A stretch of DNA of 64,000 nucleotides from JBGOTP01 sp963717075 (GTDB lineage Bacteria > Acidobacteriota > Vicinamibacteria > Vicinamibacterales > CAVVIG01). Below, one piece after another: positions 1 through 8,352 of the stretch; positions within the stretch are counted from its first letter, which is position 1; the number at the start of each line of letters is the position of its first letter. The stretch lies in assembly GCA_963717075.1 (NCBI GenBank), contig CAVQVI010000010.1, positions 496,001 to 560,000 of the forward strand. Direction: 5' to 3'. Made by a program: the position numbers and the translations under genes. The notes below the pieces were generated by a model. The model did no database searches. It worked only from the letters and a program-made list of their open reading frames with translations, and was not told where the DNA came from.

Positions 1-702
1 GCTCATCAGTGGTGGGGCCAGGCCGTCGGATGGCACACCTACCACGACCAGTGGCTGAGCGAAGGCTTCGCACAGTACCTTGCGGCGCTCTACGTAGGTC
101 ATCAGCGGGGCGATGAGCCTTTTCGATCCATTCTCGGTGACATGCGCAAGTGGGCGATGCGCAAGTCCGACCAGGGCCCCGTGCATCTCGGCTATCGTCT
201 CGGCCACGTCCGGGACGACGGACGGGTCTTCCGTGCGCTGGTTTATGACAAAGGCGCAGTGGTTCTGCACATGCTGCGGCTTCTCGTCGGCGACGAAGCC
301 TTCTTCCTCGGTCTGCGGCGGTTCTACACGAGCTGGCGCTTCGACACGGCGGGCACTGACGATCTGCGCCGTGTGATGGAAGCCACGTCGGGCCGTTCCC
401 TCGAGCGCTTCTTCGAGCGTTGGATTTATGGATGGGCGCTGCCAGAGCTGAAGTTCTCGTATCGCGTGGAAGACGCCCAGGGTAATGGACGCGGTCGAGA
501 CGTCGTGCTGCGCGTGGAACAGACGGGCGAGATTTTCGACGTACCTGTCACTGTGCTCCTGCAGTACACGGATCGCGCACCGGTTGAAGTGATCGTGGCG
601 GCCGCGGACCGCACGACCGAGCTGCGCGTCCCGATCGACGGCGCGTTCCGGCGCGCCGTTGTTAGGGATGAGGGGACGCTCGCTGACATTCGAAAGAACT
701 GA
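1..702 (+). CDS. M1 family metallopeptidase, C-terminal part (5' end outside window)
   Basis: The frame is open from the first base, so this is the end of a longer gene. It opens with AHQWWGQ, in which the His is the second zinc ligand of the HExxH motif (the HE pair lies before the window). Nineteen residues later comes WLSEGFAQY, whose Glu is the third zinc ligand. This H-x18-E spacing and the QWWG and SEGFA motifs are diagnostic of gluzincin aminopeptidases of family M1 (ERAP/aminopeptidase N type). About 233 residues remain, covering the helical end of the catalytic domain and a C-terminal beta-rich domain. The frame closes with TGA 41 bp before the next gene. The N-terminal signal and the GxMEN substrate motif cannot be seen here. 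Confidence 0.9.
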   Translation, partial: AHQWWGQAVGWHTYHDQWLSEGFAQYLAALYVGHQRGDEPFRSILGDMRKWAMRKSDQGPVHLGYRLGHVRDDGRVFRALVYDKGAVVLHMLRLLVGDEAFFLGLRRFYTSWRFDTAGTDDLRRVMEATSGRSLERFFERWIYGWALPELKFSYRVEDAQGNGRGRDVVLRVEQTGEIFDVPVTVLLQYTDRAPVEVIVAAADRTTELRVPIDGAFRRAVVRDEGTLADIRKN

Positions 703-729
703 AGGTCTCGGGTTTCGGAACCTTTTGAG

Positions 730-735
730 TATGAT
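730..735 (+). promoter_or_regulatory. Probable -10 box TATGAT, leaderless start of the NuoG-like gene
   Basis: TATGAT lies 8 nt before the ATG at 744 and no Shine-Dalgarno sequence fits in between. The spacing puts the transcription start at or next to the start codon. The same geometry recurs at several other genes of this window. Confidence 0.5.
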
Positions 736-743
736 CACCTGAT

Positions 744-2588
744 ATGGATACCGTCACGCTGACGATAGACGGCCGTCCGGTGACGGTCGAGAAAGGCAAG
801 ACCGTACTGCAGGCGGCCATCGAGAGTGGAATCTCGGTGCCCTACTATTGCTACCACCCCGGCATCGGCGTCGATGGGTCCTGCCGTGTCTGCATCGTCA
901 AGATTGAGAAGATGCCGAAGCTGCAGACGTCGTGTTCGACGCTCTGCACAGAAGGCATGATTGTCTCGACCCGCACCCAGGAAGTGGCAGAGGCCCGAGC
1001 CGGGATCTTCGAATTCCTCCTGGTGAATCATCCACTCGACTGTCCGGTCTGTGACAAGGGAGGCGAGTGCCCGCTCCAGGACTTCTCCTATCAGTTCGGC
1101 CCCGATCAGAGCCGGATGGAGTTCCCGCGCCGCGTGTTCGATGGTGAGGGAGTCAAGGGCGACGTTGATTTCGGGCCGACGCTCATGCTGAACCGCCAGC
1201 GATGCATTCTCTGCACGCGGTGCGTTCGGTTCATGCGCGACGTGGAAGGCGACGCGCAGATCAACATCATCGATCGCGGATACGGGAGCGAAATCGCGAC
1301 GTTCCAGGAGGAGGGAGTCCACTCGCTCATTTCCGGCAACTTGATGGACGTCTGCCCGGTCGGCGCCATTACCACGCGGGACTATCGTTTCAAGTCGCGT
1401 CCGTGGGACAACGCGAGCGCCGCCGACACCATCTGCACCATGTGCTCCAAGGGGTGCAATACAACGGCGTGGATGAAGGCCAAGCCGGAGTGGGCGAAAG
1501 GCTCTCGCCTGATCCGTTTCACACCGCGGCTCAATCCCGACATCAACGGCTACTGGATGTGCGACATTGGCCGCTTCGACTATCACTGGATCGAGGGACC
1601 CGATCGCGTCCGGCGTCCGCTCGAGCGCGATGCGCAGGGCCGCCAACAGCCGATCTCGTGGCACGAGTTGATGCCGAAGCTGGGCGGTCGCCTCGCGGCA
1701 GCCGGCCGCTCGAATCCCGGCAGCGTCCGTTTCCTCCTCTCGGCGCACGCGTCACACGAGGAGCTGTTCCTGTTCCGGCGGCTCGTCGAAGATCTGATCG
1801 GCGAAACGACCGCCGGCGAGCCGGCGGTGACCGTCAGCTGGCGCGTCAGTCCCAAGGACCAGCCGGAGCGCACGACGTTCAAGGTGCCAGCCGTGGATGC
1901 GCCGAACGTCAACGGGGCGCGGATGATGGGACTCATCCAGGTCGCATCCGACCTGACGGTCGGGCCTGCGGGTCGCGACACGGGTTGCGCTGCCGACACC
2001 TCAACCCTGCGCGCGGCGGTCGATGCCGGCCGCGTTTCTGCGCTCTACGTCTTCGACCCCGGACCGGATGGCTCCATCGGCGACACACGCTGGATTCTCG
2101 ACGCGCGAATGTCCGGCCGGTTGCCGCTTCTCGTCGTGCAGGGAGTGCTGATGACCGATCTGGCGCGCGTCGCCGATTTCGTGCTCCCTGGCGCATCGTC
2201 TCTCGAGAAAGAAGCGTCTTACACAAGCGACGAGGGAGTGCTGCAGGGAACGGCACGAGCCATTCCCGCGCCGGGCGAGGCCATGGACGACTGGCAGATT
2301 ATCGTGAACCTGGCCGAGGCGCTCGGCGCACACCTCGCGTACGCGAGCGCAGCCGACGTGCGCGCCGGAATTGCAGAGCGATTTGGCGACGTTGCGGGAT
2401 TCGAGGGGCTCGCCGCGCTGATCTTCGCGAGACCGCTCGCCGCGCATCACTGGCTGCAGGCATCGAACCCTTCCGAACGGTGGAAGTGGGACTTCATGTT
2501 CCAGGATCTGCCTCCGGTGAAGGGCGCAGTCGACCCGTCGTCTCTCCCCATGGCTCCGGGCACGATTCCGCTGCGAGAAGTGAAGTAA
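744..2588 (+). CDS. nuoG: NuoG-like NADH-quinone oxidoreductase iron-sulfur subunit
   Basis: This 614-residue protein has the domain order of the 75-kDa/NuoG subunit of complex I. An N-terminal [2Fe-2S] ferredoxin domain has C36, C47, C50 and C64. A His-Cys3 cluster motif follows (H96, C100, C103, C109), then a C154-C157-C160...C204 cluster motif. Next comes a molybdopterin-oxidoreductase-like region opened by C231, C234, C238 and C273. NuoG carries electrons from NADH along a chain of Fe-S clusters towards quinone, at the cytoplasmic face of the membrane. At 614 residues it is shorter than many NuoG proteins, the molybdopterin-like domain being abridged. No other nuo gene is in view, so an orphan or alternative NuoG, or a soluble NAD-linked hydrogenase/dehydrogenase subunit, is possible. 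ATG 744 fits a leaderless start. Confidence 0.88.
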   Translation: MDTVTLTIDGRPVTVEKGKTVLQAAIESGISVPYYCYHPGIGVDGSCRVCIVKIEKMPKLQTSCSTLCTEGMIVSTRTQEVAEARAGIFEFLLVNHPLDCPVCDKGGECPLQDFSYQFGPDQSRMEFPRRVFDGEGVKGDVDFGPTLMLNRQRCILCTRCVRFMRDVEGDAQINIIDRGYGSEIATFQEEGVHSLISGNLMDVCPVGAITTRDYRFKSRPWDNASAADTICTMCSKGCNTTAWMKAKPEWAKGSRLIRFTPRLNPDINGYWMCDIGRFDYHWIEGPDRVRRPLERDAQGRQQPISWHELMPKLGGRLAAAGRSNPGSVRFLLSAHASHEELFLFRRLVEDLIGETTAGEPAVTVSWRVSPKDQPERTTFKVPAVDAPNVNGARMMGLIQVASDLTVGPAGRDTGCAADTSTLRAAVDAGRVSALYVFDPGPDGSIGDTRWILDARMSGRLPLLVVQGVLMTDLARVADFVLPGASSLEKEASYTSDEGVLQGTARAIPAPGEAMDDWQIIVNLAEALGAHLAYASAADVRAGIAERFGDVAGFEGLAALIFARPLAAHHWLQASNPSERWKWDFMFQDLPPVKGAVDPSSLPMAPGTIPLREVK

Positions 2589-2592
2589 CGCG

Positions 2593-2615
2593 GGCCCCGA
2601 TCTTGAGCTCGGGCC
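2593..2615. repeat. Degenerate copy of the dispersed GCCCGAGC...GCTCGGGC palindrome
   Basis: GGCCCCGATCTTGAGCTCGG followed by GCC forms an imperfect hairpin between the NuoG-like gene and dsbD. It matches the better copies at 11349 and 14887 with two or three changes. Confidence 0.5.
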
Positions 2616-2634
2616 TGCGGGACATTGACCACAT

Positions 2635-4374
2635 ATGACCTCCCGCGCCAGTCGGACCCGCTCGTGGCTGCTGGTGATCGCTTCGGCAATCGCCTCTGCC
2701 ACGCACGCACAAGCTCAGACGCCGCCGACGCCAGACCTCGTACCACTCGTCGCAACCGATGGCGCTCATGCCGGCTCGAGCGTGCGGGTTGCGTTGCAGG
2801 TTCGTCTGCCTGAGGGCGCACACGTCAATTCCAACAAGCCGCGCGACCCGGCACTGAAACCAACCACGCTCAGTCTCGATGCGCCTTCAGGCATCGGCGT
2901 TGTGGAGGTCGTGTTCCCGGAACCGCAAGACTTCAATCAGAACGGTGCCGATCAGCCGCTCAGCGTGTTCGAGCGGGAGTTCACGATCGGCGTCGAACTG
3001 CGGCTGGCAAAGAGCCTGGCGACGGGCGCGACCCTGATCCCGGCGACGTTCAGCTACCAGGCGTGCAACGAGACCATGTGTTTCGCTCCCAAGAAGGCAC
3101 AGACAGGCTGGACGCTCAAAATTGTGTCCCCGGCTGTGCGCGTGGTCCCGCTGCACCGAGACGTATTCGATGGCATCGCGTTCGGCCACGGTGAATCGCC
3201 CGGGGTCGGGGCCGGCGCGGCGGCTTCCGCAAGCGCCCCCGCGGTTCTGGCCCCCACTCGCGCCAGCCTCGACGACTTCGTCGTCCAGGGAACCGCGGGC
3301 GGTGCCTTGGGGACCACGGACTTCCTCCAGTTCATTCACAACGCGGAAGCGGGCATCAAGGAAAAGGGACTGCTCGAAGGACGCGGTGCCCTCGCAATTC
3401 TCTTCATCGTATTCGCGGGTGGCCTCGCCCTGAACCTCACGCCGTGCGTGCTGCCGATGATTCCCATCAATCTGGCCATCATCGGCGCCGGCGCGCAGGC
3501 AGGATCGCGGCGCCGCGGATTTCTGCTCGGCGCCACCTACGGCTCCGCGATGGCCGTCGTGTACGGCGTTCTCGGCGTGGTCGTCATCCTGACTGCCGGG
3601 ACGTTCGGGTCCATCAACTCGGACCCCTGGTTCAACGCCGGGATTGCCGTGCTCTTCGTCGTGCTGGCCCTCGCCATGTTTGATGTCATCGTGATCGACT
3701 TCTCGCGCTTTTCCTCCAGCGTCAACGTGGGCAGCACGGGCCGCGGCACGTTTCTCGTCGCCTTCGCCATGGGCGCCGTGGCGGCGCTGCTCGCCGGCGC
3801 CTGCGTCGCACCCGTCGTCATTCAGGTGGTGTTGTTCTCGAGTAATCTCTACGCCACGGGCACGGCTGCGGCTCTCGCGCTCCCCTTCGTCCTCGGCCTC
3901 GGCATGGCCGTCCCGTGGCCAATTGCTGGAGCCGGAATCGCGGCGCTCCCCAGACCGGGCGCGTGGATGGTCCGGGTCAAGCAGGCCTTCGGCGTTTTCA
4001 TCCTTGGTACCGCCGTCTACTACGGTTACGAGGCGTACGGAATTTTCGCGAACCGCCGGGTCGATCCAGCGGCAGTCTCTGCCAGTGTCGAGAAACAGCT
4101 GAAGGCTGGCTGGCACGCCTCGATGGATGAGGGGCTCGCCCTCGCCAGGCTCGAACGAAAACCCGTGCTAATCGATATGTGGGCCACCTGGTGTAAGAAC
4201 TGTCTCGTCATGGACGCGACAACGCTCAAGGATCAGGACGTGACGACGGCGTTGTCGAACTACATCAAGATCAAGTTCCAGGCGGAGAATCCCGATGAGT
4301 CGCCCGCCAAGGAAGTGATGGCCCGCTTCCGCGCGGTCGGGTTGCCGACCTACGTCATTCTGCGCCTGAAGTAG
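2635..4374 (+). CDS. dsbD: DsbD-type thiol:disulfide interchange protein
   Basis: This 579-residue protein carries electrons from cytoplasmic thioredoxin across the inner membrane to periplasmic disulfide reductases. After a signal peptide ending near AHAQA (about residue 27) comes a periplasmic alpha domain with the paired cysteines C144 and C149 in YQACNETMCF. The membrane beta domain (about residues 250-470) has the essential cysteines C271 in LNLTPCVLPM and C390 in LAGACVAP. The C-terminal thioredoxin-like gamma domain has a WCKNC active site (C520, C523). All six catalytic cysteines are present, so the protein should be active. The start used is the ATG just before a good signal peptide; no clear Shine-Dalgarno sequence is seen. 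Confidence 0.93.
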   Translation: MTSRASRTRSWLLVIASAIASATHAQAQTPPTPDLVPLVATDGAHAGSSVRVALQVRLPEGAHVNSNKPRDPALKPTTLSLDAPSGIGVVEVVFPEPQDFNQNGADQPLSVFEREFTIGVELRLAKSLATGATLIPATFSYQACNETMCFAPKKAQTGWTLKIVSPAVRVVPLHRDVFDGIAFGHGESPGVGAGAAASASAPAVLAPTRASLDDFVVQGTAGGALGTTDFLQFIHNAEAGIKEKGLLEGRGALAILFIVFAGGLALNLTPCVLPMIPINLAIIGAGAQAGSRRRGFLLGATYGSAMAVVYGVLGVVVILTAGTFGSINSDPWFNAGIAVLFVVLALAMFDVIVIDFSRFSSSVNVGSTGRGTFLVAFAMGAVAALLAGACVAPVVIQVVLFSSNLYATGTAAALALPFVLGLGMAVPWPIAGAGIAALPRPGAWMVRVKQAFGVFILGTAVYYGYEAYGIFANRRVDPAAVSASVEKQLKAGWHASMDEGLALARLERKPVLIDMWATWCKNCLVMDATTLKDQDVTTALSNYIKIKFQAENPDESPAKEVMARFRAVGLPTYVILRLK

Positions 4375-4447
4375 GCCCGGCGCTTCAACTCGGACACTCG
4401 CGGGTGTGATAATCTGGGCACGCCTCCCAGAAGTGCGAAGGGCCTTG

Positions 4448-5683
4448 ATGCAGTCACGTGCGATGAGAATGGCCTTGAGCGCGGCCGCCTTGGGGGTTTC
4501 CGGCGCCGCGGCATTCGTTCTGATTTCCTCTGAAGATCAGATTTCGGCTCGGCGCGAGGCGTTCCGCGCATTCGACGCGCGCGCGCGCGAAGTCGTTGGC
4601 GCACTTGGCGTCATGCACTCCTCGCAGCTGGCATATGTAGCGGCCGGGCAGAGCATCGCCCTCTGGGCTCCTCAAGTCTCGACGCTCATGGCCACGACGG
4701 CAAGCGGCATCGCCGAACTCCAACGCTCGGCGGCGAGTCTCGATGCGGGACGCGCGCTTGCAGATGCGGCCTCCCGCGTGGCCGGATTCGGCGACGTGGA
4801 CAAACGCGTCCGCGACTATGTGCACGGTGGTGAGCAGTTCATGGCGGCCGACGTCGTGTTCAGCGAGGGCAGCGAGACAGTCAGCGCGGCCGGTCATCAG
4901 GTCGAGGCTGCCAGGGTCGACGAGCAACAGGCCTTCGACGCATTCGAGAGCGGAACGCGCCGCCTTCAAGCCGATGTCCTCGCCGGCGGCGCGGCGTGCG
5001 TCCTGTTGATCGTGGCGTTACTGGTTCCGAGAGCATCCTCAGAACCCCTGGCCGTCAACACGGACGCAGCAGCTCCGGCGGACATCGTCCTCGAGGGTTC
5101 TGTGGACGCTGTTGCCACCGGCAACCTCCTATTGAGGGACGTGGGGGGCAACCACCCGGCGGCGACCGACGCGCTGCCGCGCGATGCGGTGCCGGCCCTT
5201 CGACAAGCCGCCGCGCTCTGCACCGACTTGGGGAGGGTGAACAACGTCGACGAACTGAACATCCTGCTCGGGCGTGCCGCCGACGTCATGGACGCAAGTG
5301 GACTGGTCATCTGGCTGGGCGCTATTGGCGGTCCCACATTGCGCCCAGTTCTCGCCCATGGCTATCCCGCGCAGGCACTGGCGCAGATGCCGGCTGTTCT
5401 CCGCTCCGCCGACAATGCGGCCGCTGCAGCGTACCGGACCGGCCGGTTTCAAATCGTGCTCGCCAAACCCGGCGGCTCACGCGGCGCCGTCGTTGCTCCA
5501 CTGCTGACGCCGGATGGGTGCATCGGCGCGCTTACCGCGGAGATGAACGGCGGTACCGAGACGTCGGACGGTGCCCAGGCGCTCGCGGCTATCTTCGCGG
5601 CGCAGCTCGCCGGCGTGCTGGCTTCCTCCGTTCCGGCTGCCGACCAGGAGGATGGCGCCGCGAGCCGGACGGCAGCTGGATAG
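4448..5683 (+). CDS. Two-TM sensor-like protein with C-terminal GAF-like domain
   Basis: The ATG at 4448 is preceded at 5 nt by GAAGG; an upstream in-frame GTG at 4406 has no such site. The protein (about 411 residues) has a first membrane segment at about residues 7-27, an alpha-helical periplasmic region rich in Ala, Arg and Glu, and a second membrane segment at about 178-197 (VLLIVALLV). A cytoplasmic part follows that ends in a GAF-like fold (about 265-395: LNILLGRAADVMDASGLVIW, then APLLTPDGCIGALTAEM). There is no kinase, GGDEF or HAMP-linked output domain, so it looks like a free sensory module that would need a partner. The family name is uncertain. The C-terminus is Ala/Asp-rich. Confidence 0.6.
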   Translation: MQSRAMRMALSAAALGVSGAAAFVLISSEDQISARREAFRAFDARAREVVGALGVMHSSQLAYVAAGQSIALWAPQVSTLMATTASGIAELQRSAASLDAGRALADAASRVAGFGDVDKRVRDYVHGGEQFMAADVVFSEGSETVSAAGHQVEAARVDEQQAFDAFESGTRRLQADVLAGGAACVLLIVALLVPRASSEPLAVNTDAAAPADIVLEGSVDAVATGNLLLRDVGGNHPAATDALPRDAVPALRQAAALCTDLGRVNNVDELNILLGRAADVMDASGLVIWLGAIGGPTLRPVLAHGYPAQALAQMPAVLRSADNAAAAAYRTGRFQIVLAKPGGSRGAVVAPLLTPDGCIGALTAEMNGGTETSDGAQALAAIFAAQLAGVLASSVPAADQEDGAASRTAAG

Positions 5684-5734
5684 ACTCGAGGCTCCTGCCT
5701 CTGAGGCCTCACACCCGCGAAGGTACGCAGTCGC

Positions 5735-7094
5735 ATGCCGAAAACCAGCGGTCCACGCCCACGCATCAGCAAGGCGCAGATCCTCGAGCGCACCGAGCGC
5801 GAGAAGGTGAAGTTCATGCGCCTGCAGTTCACCGACATCCTCGGCACGATCAAGAACGTCGAGATTCCCGACCGCCAGTTCGAGGAGGCGCTCGACGGCA
5901 AGATCATGTTCGACGGCTCGTCGATCGAGGGCTTCGTCCGCATCGAAGAGTCGGACATGTACCTGCGGCCCGACCTCTCGACGTTCCGCGTCTTCCCCTG
6001 GGCCGGCACCGACCGGCGAAAGCGTCGCGCGCATGATCTGCGACATCTACACACCCGACGGGCACGCCGTTCGCCGGCTGTCCGCGCACGGCGCTGAAGA
6101 AGGTCATCGCGCTGGCGGCGGCCAAGGGCTATCAGATGAAGGCCGGACCCGAGGCCGAGTTCTTCCTGTTCCAGACGAAGAACGGCGTGCCGACGACCGA
6201 GACGCACGACGCGGCGAGCTACTTCGACCTGAGCCCGGTCGACCAGGGCGAGGACGTCCGCCGCGAGATCGTGCTGGCGCTCGAGGCGATGGGCTTTCAC
6301 GTCGAGGCCGCGCACCACGAGGTGGCGCCAGGCCAGCACGAGATCGACTTCCGCTACGACGATGTGCTGACGACGGCCGACAACGTCAGCACGTTCCGGT
6401 TCGTCGTGAAGAACGTGGCGATCCGCAACGGCCTGCACGCGACGTTCATGCCCAAGCCGATCTACGGCATCAACGGCTCGGGCATGCACACGCACATGTC
6501 GCTCTTCTCGAACAACGCCAACATCTTCTACGACGCCAAGGCGCCGATGGCAGCTGAGCGAGACTGTGCCTGCACTACATCGGCGGCATTCTGCGGCACG
6601 CGAAAGGCTTCTGCGCGATCACCAATCCGCTGGTGAACTCCTACAAGCGGCTCGTGCCCGGCTACGAGGCGCCGACCAACATCGCCTGGTCCGAGAAGAA
6701 CCGCAGTCCCGCTCGTGCGCGTGCCCGCCGCGCGCGGCACGGCCACGCGCATCGAGCTGCGCATGCCCGATCCGTCGTGCAATCCGTATCTCGCGCTGGC
6801 GGTCATGCTGCGCGCGGGCCTCGACGGCATCGAGCAAGAAGACTCGATCCCGGTCCGCCGATCAACAAGAACATCTTCAAGATGAGCCACCGCGAGCGGC
6901 GGCACCTGCGGATCGACGAGCTGCCGGGCAACCTGAGCGAAGCGCTCGACGAGCTGGAGAAGGACGACCTCGTCCGCGACACGCTCGGCGAGCATCTCTT
7001 CGAGCACTTCGTCGCCGCCAAGCGCGAGGAGTGGCACGACTACATCAGGCACGTGTCGCCGTGGGAGATAGACCGGTATCTGGCTGGGTACTAG
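5735..7094 (+). pseudogene. glnA: Type I glutamine synthetase, reading frame broken by at least six indels
   Basis: Read across frames the DNA encodes an almost complete GSI-type glutamine synthetase (about 450 residues), the enzyme that makes glutamine from glutamate, ammonia and ATP. Recognisable blocks are KFMRLQFTDILGTIKNVEIP and MFDGSSIEGF (frame 2), GESVARMICDIYTPDG (frame 3), KAGPEAEFFLF, APGQHEIDFRYDD and NGSGMHTHMSLF (frame 1), then GGILRHAKGFCAITNPLVNS and SYKRLVPGYEAPTNIAWSEK (frame 3), IELRMPDPSCNPYLALA (frame 1) and the C-terminus (frame 3). Frame changes fall near 6015, 6062, 6550, 6566, 6708 and 6856; most look like one extra base. The blocks between shifts keep catalytic residues and strong third-position GC, so the decay is either very recent or a product of sequence error. 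No nitrogen-control promoter element was seen upstream. Confidence 0.85.
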
Positions 7095-7120
7095 ACGGGC
7101 CCTGGGTTCTAAGGGAGCCC

Positions 7121-7157
7121 TTGACCCCATTCGTTGGGTTACGTGCTATAACGTAAC
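7121..7157 (+). promoter_or_regulatory. Promoter with palindromic operator upstream of the AAA ATPase gene
   Basis: A TTGACC box (7121-7126) is followed by TATAAC (7147-7152), a long 20-nt spacer. A palindrome with 7-bp arms, GTTACGT-gctata-ACGTAAC (7138-7157), overlays the -10 box, which suits a repressor site. The core CGTGCTATAA resembles the region before the toxin-antitoxin pair at 19.2 kb. Confidence 0.45.
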
Positions 7158-7176
7158 GGCTACGCCAGATTCCGTA

Positions 7177-8322
7177 ATGGACAACCCTTTCGTCTACGGC
7201 GAGGTGGTGCCATCGAGCGCCTTCATCAATCGCGTCGACGAGCTCGACCGGCTCGTCGCAGACCTCGCCGCGCGCCAGAAGATCTTCCTCATCTCGCCCC
7301 GCCGGTACGGCAAGTCCTCGCTGATCCGCCAGGCGCTCGCCGCGATGGGTCGGCGAGGCGCCCTCACGGTCAACGTCACGGTCAGCGCGTTCAGTTCCTA
7401 CGTGGCCTTTCTCGAAGGCTACGCGCGCGCGCTCGCCATGGCCGAAACCCAGGCGGACAAGACAGGATCCTGGCTGCGTGAAGCCGTCCGCTCGGCTCGG
7501 GCAGAAGTCCGGTACGATCCGGATGCCTCGTCTCGCCGCGGCATCACCATCTCCTTCCCGACCGTGCGCACCGATCGCGAGACGACAACGCTCGCGGACG
7601 AGATCTTCGCGCTCCCGGCCAGACTCGCCGAAGCCCGCAAGCGCACAGTCGTCGTCGCGCTCGACGAGTTTCAGGCCATTGGAGGCTTCAACGGCGGATC
7701 CGTCGAGCATGCCCTGCGCGCGGCGGTGCAGCACCAGCGGGACGTGGCGTACGTCTTCGCCGGCTCGGAGCCAACCCTGATGGAACGGATGCTCACACCA
7801 AAGAGACCATTCTATAAAGCCGGACCCGTGATGCGCCTCGAGCGGATTCCCGCGAACGAATTTGCCGACGGCATCGAAGCAAGGTTCACGCGTTCCGGCA
7901 TCCGGCCGGAGCCCGGCCTCGGCGCGGCCATCGTCGAACTGGCGGGCAATCTACCCTACGACGTCCAGCGGCTCGCGCACGAAACGTGGGATGACGTGCG
8001 AACCGCGGCGAAACGCCGGGCGACCCTCGACGATTTGCATCGGGCGCTCCGGCGGCTGCTCGCCGAGCAACAGGTCATGTTCGAAGCGGTCTGGCAACGC
8101 CTGACGTTGGCGCAGCGCGCCGTCCTGCGAGCCGTGGTGCTCGAGGGAGGACTGGAACTTCTCTCCGCCGGCGTGCGCGGCCGTCATCGCCTTGGCGGGC
8201 CCTCAACAGTCCAGGCCGCGCTCACGGCCCTCCTGCGTGACGATGTCGTGTCTCGGGAAGAAGGACAGTACGTGGTCGTCGATTCGCTCCTCAGGGAATG
8301 GGTCGCGCGACAAACGTACTAA
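7177..8322 (+). CDS. AAA+ ATPase of the archaeal-ATPase (PF01637-like) type
   Basis: This 381-residue protein starts with the family's typical FVYGEVVPSSAFINR lead-in. It has a Walker A motif at S40-S48 (SPRRYGKSS) and a Walker B motif at about 158-164 (VVVALDEF). A sensor-like FAGSEPTLMERML segment and a C-terminal winged-helix-like tail (about 300-381) follow. Such STAND-like ATPases bind ATP as molecular switches; the target of this one is unknown. It is a single gene with its own promoter and a palindromic operator-like site. The next gene is convergent. I do not see a nuclease or toxin domain. Confidence 0.75.
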   Translation: MDNPFVYGEVVPSSAFINRVDELDRLVADLAARQKIFLISPRRYGKSSLIRQALAAMGRRGALTVNVTVSAFSSYVAFLEGYARALAMAETQADKTGSWLREAVRSARAEVRYDPDASSRRGITISFPTVRTDRETTTLADEIFALPARLAEARKRTVVVALDEFQAIGGFNGGSVEHALRAAVQHQRDVAYVFAGSEPTLMERMLTPKRPFYKAGPVMRLERIPANEFADGIEARFTRSGIRPEPGLGAAIVELAGNLPYDVQRLAHETWDDVRTAAKRRATLDDLHRALRRLLAEQQVMFEAVWQRLTLAQRAVLRAVVLEGGLELLSAGVRGRHRLGGPSTVQAALTALLRDDVVSREEGQYVVVDSLLREWVARQTY

Positions 8323-8352
8323 CGCGGAAGGAGCTCGATGAACCCGCCCGAT

